From Hirsutella rhossiliensis (lineage: Eukaryota > Ascomycota > Sordariomycetes > Hypocreales > Ophiocordycipitaceae): 64,000 bases of DNA. Position numbers and translations under genes: made by a program. Below the pieces are notes generated by a model, which ran no database searches, was not told the DNA's origin, and saw only the letters and a program-made list of their open reading frames with translations. Location: contig NW_025408674.1 of NCBI RefSeq assembly GCF_020360975.1, forward strand, positions 1,922,001 through 1,986,000, read 5' to 3'. Below are positions 59,286-64,000 of the stretch, one piece after another (the first letter of the stretch is position 1; every line of letters starts with the position of its first letter).

Positions 59286-60338
59286 AGATTAACTTAGTTA
59301 AGGAATAGCTAATACTAAAGAGTATTATAAATATATAAGGTTTCCTAGGATTAATAAATTATTATAAACGATTTATTAAAGATTTTAAAAAGATTATAGT
59401 ATTACTATATAACTTAATAAAAAAGAAAAAAGATTTTATATAAGATAATAAAGCTAATAAAGCTTTCGAATATATTAAGACTATAATTATATCGGAACTA
59501 GTCTTAACTACCTTCGATTTAATATAATAAATTAAACTTAAAACTAATATATTAAACTTTACTTTAAGAGTATAAATTAAATAAAAAGATAATAAAGGAA
59601 AACTATAACTAATTATATTCTGCTTAAAAAAGCAATATAATATAGGACTTAATTACCTTATTTATAATAAAGAATTCCCTATAATTATTTAAGCTTTTAA
59701 GGAATTTTAATACTACTTTTTAAAAAGTAAATATAAAGTTAAGGTCTATATAAATTATAAGAATATCTTATACTTTATAATAATATAATAGTTAAATAGA
59801 GGGTAGATTTAATAGGCCGAGTATCTATTAGAATTTTACTATAAAATAATCTATAGAAAAGGAATAGAAAATAGTTAAGCTAATACCTTTAGTTAATAAA
59901 GTAACTATAATATAAAACTACTTATAGTAAAAGAATAGCTCTTAGAAATTAATAAGAATAAGAACTATTAATAATAATAGTAAAATTTAATATTTAAAGT
60001 ATAACTTAATAACTTAATATATTAAAAGATCTTAAAATATATAAAAGAATTTAAAGTACTAAATAAATATAATATAGAATATTAAAAAGCTTTAATATAT
60101 AAAAATAAAATCTAAATACTACTAGTATTATAAGATAAAGTTATATAAGATATATATAAATATTTAATATATAGATACTAAGGAATCTAAAGAATAATAA
60201 AACGGATTAAATAATAATATAACTTTTTATAACTTAAGGAAGCTATATAAAACGTTATTAAAGAATATAAACTTAATATATAAAGTAAAGCTAAATAATA
60301 TAAGCTATAAAAAGAATTATAACTACTATTAATACTAA
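59286..60338 (+). pseudogene. RNase H and integrase N-terminal relic of Gypsy-1 copy D
   Basis: Continues copy D's pol after the composite insertion and aligns with 16350-17400 of copy B. It is interrupted at 60349 by the 767-bp insertion; AGAAATTATA (60339-60348) is the left copy of its duplication. Confidence 0.8.
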
Positions 60339-60348
60339 AGAAATTATA

Positions 60349-61115
60349 AGTTAATTAATTAAGATTATACTAGTAACTTATTTAAAAGTATTTAGAACTT
60401 TAGCGTTAAATAAAAAGGAAAAACTAGAGTACTTAAAGGAAAACCCTCCCTTCTTTTATAGCTAGTCCTCCCTTAAGCTAGGTTATAGTTATAATATATA
60501 GGAATCTTATACTAGCTATTATAAGTATTATTTTTAGTTAGTTAGAATCGCGTTAGCCTTACTATAAAGTAACCTTAGAAAGTAACTCCTTTATATATAT
60601 AAGGTATATAGCGTTAATTAAGAGTACGAGCGTTTTTAGTTAATAGTTAATTATATAATTATCTTTAACCTTATCTTATAATAATATCTTCCTAAGCTTT
60701 ACTTTATTTTTCCGCTATAAAGCTTAGTAAGCTAATTTTTATTAATACTAGCCTTTAGCTAAGCTAGTAGTTAGGTTATTATACTAGCTTTACACCGTAC
60801 TTATTAAGTTACTAATATTAGCCCTAGGTTTTTATTTTCCTAGTTAAGGGGTATAGACTAAGGTTAAAGGGAGGTCCTAATAAATTTATTACTAGGTCTA
60901 AGTAGGCGAGGTCTAGGCCGGCCTACTTATAGTAGGGCTAAACTACTAGTATATTTATAAGTACTTTTAAAAGCGCTAATTAGCTAATTAATAAGTAGGT
61001 TACTATAGTTTACTAGTTTAATAAATAATTAATTATACTCTTAGCTAGATTTAAACTAACTCTAGCGTTATAGCTAGTAAGCTTCCTAGGTATATAACTA
61101 CTATACTATAAGGGT
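60349..61115. mobile_element. 767-bp insertion of unknown class with a 10-bp target duplication
   Basis: It splits the integrase of copy D at a site intact in copies B and C. It is flanked by AGAAATTATA (60339-60348) and AGAAACTATA (61116-61125), which differ by one C/T change and match the uninterrupted sequence in copy B. There is no clear LTR, TIR or protein motif. A 9-11-bp duplication fits a Mutator-like (MULE) non-autonomous element. Confidence 0.6.
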
Positions 61116-61125
61116 AGAAACTATA

Positions 61126-62160
61126 GGATTTAATAACTTTTAATTATATTATAAAGCTACTACTATTAAAAGAACCTATAACTAACGTTAAGTATAATAG
61201 TATATTTATTATTATAAATAAACTAATAAAGTATAGATACTTCTTACTATATAAAGAAGTAAGTAATATAAAAGAGCTAGTATATATATTCTTATAAACT
61301 ATTATTAGTAAGTATATACTATTAAATAAGATTCCCTTTAATAAAGAAAGTAGATTTATAGCTAAGTTTTAGGAAGCTCTTATAGTAAAATTAAAGATAA
61401 AATATAAGGTTAGTATAGCTTATTACTTATAAATAAATAGATAAATAAACCGACTTAACTAAACGCTTAAATAATACTTATAATATTATATTAGCTATAA
61501 ATAAAATAATTAAGTTAAATAGCTATTAATAGTATAACTAGCTTATAATAGCTTAGTTATAGAAATAACTAAGCTCTTACTAGTATATACTAATTATAAA
61601 TAAAACCTAGAAGTATTTAAGGTTACTTAATAAGGACTATAAGTAAAATAAGTAATACTATAAGTAAATTAGCTATAAAAACTATATAAAGAAATATAAT
61701 AAGAACTTTAATTTATTAAAGGATAAATATCTACTTACTATAATTAGAAAAGATTATAAGGACTAATCGTTTAAAAGGGAGATATAGTCTACCTTATATA
61801 ATAAAATATTAAAATAAAATAACTAAGTAATAAATTAGATTTTAAAAAACTTAGACTATTTAAGGTTAAGAGAGTTATTTTAAAAGTTAACTATAAACTT
61901 TTACTACTAATAATAATTCGGATATACTTAATATTTTATATCTTAGTACTAAAGCTAGTACTATAAAGTACTAAACTATAATATAAAATTAAAGTTAATA
62001 ATAATTAAAAATATAAAGCTAAATAAATACTAAATATAAGAAAATACGGTTAGTAATAAGAATACCTTATTAAATAAAAAGGATATAAATTAAAAGAGAA
62101 TATATAGGAACTACTTAAGTACTTAACTTACTATAGTTTTTTTATTTTAATAGTTCTATT
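61126..62160 (+). pseudogene. integrase core and chromodomain relic of Gypsy-1 copy D
   Basis: Aligns with copy B 17400-18440; the chromodomain (YLIKQKGYKLKENIQELLK-like) is at about 62045-62125. Homology to the other copies stops near 62160, at the point where the antisense frame begins. Confidence 0.8.
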
Positions 62161-62780
62161 AGTAACGCTAGTAGTAATACTATTAAAGTATAACTATAAG
62201 TTTAGTTCTAACTATAAAAAAGTATTATCTAGAACCGCTATTTTAAGGGTTAATAATAAGTTTAACTCGTTTAATATATAAAGCCCTTAGCGTAATATAC
62301 GCGACTATACTTTAAAGTATTAATCGATTTAAAAAGAGATATCGATCTCTTTTTACTATACCTTTATAAGAGTAGTATACGCGGCGGCCGCTATAGCTAT
62401 AAGCCGACCTACCTCTTAGCGATTAGATTAAGTATTAACCTAAAGATAATTCTTTTAAATATTAAGGCTATTAAACTCTAGTATCGAAAAACCTTTATTA
62501 TAATAATAAATACTTTTTTTTATATAAGATAAGTATTTCGAATATCCTTTTAAGACGAAATATAATAAGCTATACTCTTAATAAGGCAAATACTAACCTA
62601 TTTTAAGTAACTAAATACCGAATTTTTTAATTTAAGATACTATATTCCTATAACGTTAAGTAAAAGAATAGAATAATTTAAAGATATAAGAACTAAATAT
62701 AGTTAGCTATAATAGAAAAAATCTAAAGAAAGAATATATTAATACCTAAGGGTAATATACTATACTACTTATAATCCTTA
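62161..62780 (-). pseudogene. antisense frame of Gypsy-1 copy D
   Basis: On the minus strand a frame with TAA/TAG stops only runs (LTLKIAVLDNTFLQLELNL) to TNRTIKIKK beside the pol end, matching the end of the frames in copies B and C while the rest differs. A 24-bp hairpin (AAAAAGAGAT-ATCG-ATCTCTTTTT) lies inside it at about 62331-62354. Weaker evidence than for Gypsy-2 and Gypsy-3. Confidence 0.33.
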
Positions 62781-62821
62781 AGATAAGGATTATAGGGGAG
62801 GAGAGAATAATATTATAAATC

Positions 62822-63142
62822 TTAAGGTATATAAGTAAAGTAGAATTTTAGGAAATTAAGGATTTATATAATACTATATAAGAAAGAGGAAGAAGGAGTA
62901 TAAGGTAGGATTTTCAACGGAATTTATTAGTAGTATATTAGTATATAAAAGAGGTATTAAAGTTAATAATTCTATCTTTATTTACTAGCGGATATACTAC
63001 CTTATATAGATAGTTATAGCTAAATAGAAGAGCCTTTTAGGACCTAATTTAAGCTACTATATAGCCCTAAGACTAAGGAATTTAGAAATACCTTAAGTTT
63101 AGCTAGAAGTATCTTAGTTCTACTAATATTTATATTTAAAGG
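62822..63142 (-). repeat. Copia-2-like LTR fragment (minus orientation)
   Basis: It is the reverse complement of the Copia-2 LTR from its 3' end inward (TTAAGGTATATAAGTAAAG to TTCTACTAATATTTATATTT). It is more RIPed than the Copia-2 LTRs and is cut at 63142 by the LTR of Copia-3. It lies directly after the first 11 bp of copy D's 3' LTR. Confidence 0.8.
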
Positions 63143-63634
63143 TGTCGCGAAGCGTGGCTTAATTTCGTAGTTCTTAGAGATATCCCTTAGTACGAGGGAC
63201 CTAGGAAGCTAAAAACACCTAGTATAAAAAACAGGTTTTAAAGAAGGAGCTAAAAAGAGGTATAGAAAGAAGGGTAAGGGTATAAGGGGAAGCAAAAGTA
63301 ACGATAGCTTCCTATAGAGGTAGCAAGAGATAAGACGGATATACCGGCAACGGCTAGAAAGGAGGGGAAAAACCAGCAAAAAGCTCGGTAGTTAAAAGGA
63401 CATTAGTAGCTTCTTTAAGTAGGATCTTCTTTATTAATTAAGATACTAGATAGATATAAAGAGGGGCGTTAGATAGAGGAAGGAAGGATAATTAAAGTAA
63501 TATAATAATTACTCCCCTACCGCAATTACTACTCCTATAAGAATTAAATATCTCTGCCTTACCCGTCCGACCCCTTACTTCTACTTTTACCTTTATATAT
63601 TTTATATATACTTCTCGTATCTCTCTTTACGAGA

Positions 63635-63647
63635 GTTATAAGCCCGG
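63635..63647 (+). other. primer-binding site of Copia-3, initiator-tRNA half type
   Basis: GTTATAAGCCCGG, the same 13 bases as after the Copia-2 LTR; a RIPed form of the complement of the initiator tRNA-Met anticodon arm. Confidence 0.55.
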
Positions 63648-63832
63648 GAGGAATAGAATTCCTATACCTTCCGGCTACTATAAAAGGCACCTTTCTTATA
63701 TCCCTTATAGCTTCCTTTTACCCCTCTTACTAGAAAAGCCGATTTTTACCTAACTTTTCTACCCTTCCCTATAATAATAATAAAAACCGTCTCCTCTACT
63801 ATCCCTATAGTCCGTAGGACGATTCTTATAGA

Positions 63833-64000
63833 GCCCTAAGATTAAGATAAGTAGGTAAAGGAGCTACGGGCTCGTATAGATAGAACTATCTATAATTTAG
63901 TCTTCTCTAATAAGTAGGACCCTCTCGAGCCCCCTCTTCGTCCTAGGGCAATAGAATTTATAGAAGGAGCTTCCCTCTTCTCCGAGCTAACCTCCGTATA
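63833..64000 (+). pseudogene. Gag N-terminal region of Copia-3 (partial)
   Basis: The plus strand reads a charged frame (KELRARIDRTIYNLVFSNK, then EPPLRPRAIEFIEG), with TAA/TAG at Gln positions, continuing beyond the window. Position after the LTR and priming site suggests Gag; no domain is recognised. Confidence 0.45.

Larger units (their letters stand above)
52536..62821 (+). mobile_element. Gypsy-1 copy D, chromovirus with two later insertions
   Basis: 5' LTR at 52536-53045, then gag to RT colinear with copies A-C up to 57109. After a composite insertion the RNase H/integrase resumes at 59286, is broken again by a 767-bp insertion (60349-61115), and continues through the chromodomain to about 62160. 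A 3' region with an antisense frame and a polypurine tract (AGGGGAGGAGAGA, about 62793) leads to only 11 bp of the 3' LTR (TATTATAAATC at 62811-62821), where a Copia-2-like LTR begins. It is strongly RIPed. Confidence 0.85.
63143..64000 (+). mobile_element. Copia-3, start of an LTR element (runs off the right edge)
   Basis: It starts TGTCGCGAAGCGTGG at 63143, has a probable LTR to about 63634, a priming site identical to that of Copia-2, and a Gag-like frame to the window end. It keeps several CpA/TpG (GGCAACGGC, AACCAGCAAAAAGC), so it is only lightly RIPed. The class is inferred from the shared priming site. Confidence 0.6.

Noticed and set aside
1..64000. Mitochondrial or AT-rich bacterial DNA
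   Set aside because: AT-richness comes from CpA-to-TpA change in LTR retrotransposons, with a GC-rich fungal nuclear gene between them.
1..64000. CRISPR array, rRNA or tRNA gene
   Set aside because: No spaced identical short repeats, no rRNA match and no cloverleaf-forming sequence seen; repeats are all transposon-derived or small.

Overview
The window is fungal, almost certainly a filamentous ascomycete (Pezizomycotina). About 60 of the 64 kb has nearly no CpA and TpG dinucleotides and a great excess of TpA, while CpG is kept. That is the mark of repeat-induced point mutation (RIP), which turns CpA into TpA in duplicated DNA. In the decayed reading frames the stops are TAA or TAG where Gln (CAA/CAG) or Trp (TGG) is expected, and Cys and His are replaced by Tyr. 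The genus cannot be told from this sequence.

Layout. A nest of LTR retrotransposons fills 1-47.7 kb. The oldest visible layer is a Ty1/copia element (Copia-1: 4417-4809 and 35803-38792). Two Ty3/gypsy chromoviruses of one family lie in it: Gypsy-1 copy A (1-4416, minus) and copy B (4810-35797, plus). Copy B was later opened by Gypsy-2 (8273-15223, minus), Gypsy-3 (18759-27053, plus) and Gypsy-1 copy C (27773-35622, minus, inside copy B's own 3' LTR). A solo Gypsy-1 LTR (18799-19282) sits inside the 5' LTR of Gypsy-3. Six 5-bp target-site duplications fix this order: AAATA, GAAAA, GAAAT, GTACT and TATAA here, and CCTTA for a further element at 57.3 kb. To the right are a truncated second Gypsy-2 (38793-41669) and a less damaged Ty1/copia element (Copia-2, 41670-47717).

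A RIP-free island of about 3 kb (about 48.54-51.63 kb) holds the only intact gene: a secreted cupin of the germin/spherulin-1A type (49849-50652, 267 aa). An inverted-repeat element (48074-48606) marks its left border. Beyond 51.6 kb RIP resumes: an unassigned stretch, then Gypsy-1 copy D (52536-62820). Copy D is interrupted by a SINE-like insertion that itself hosts a small non-autonomous LTR element, and by a 767-bp insertion of unknown class. A Copia-2-like LTR fragment and the start of a third copia-type element (Copia-3, from 63143) end the window.

The most unusual signal is shared by the gypsy families. Gypsy-1, -2 and -3 each carry, between pol and the 3' LTR, a decayed reading frame on the strand opposite to pol. 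In Gypsy-2, Gypsy-3 and Gypsy-1 copies B and C it is preceded by a TATA-box-like sequence. In Gypsy-1 the body of this frame and the U3 part of the LTR differ between copies while gag-pol stays alike. The small element at 57326-59198 has Gypsy-2-type LTR ends, no recognisable gag or pol, and only a TATA box plus a frame in the same antisense orientation.

All coordinates inside decayed coding regions are approximate; LTR and TSD coordinates were read base by base.
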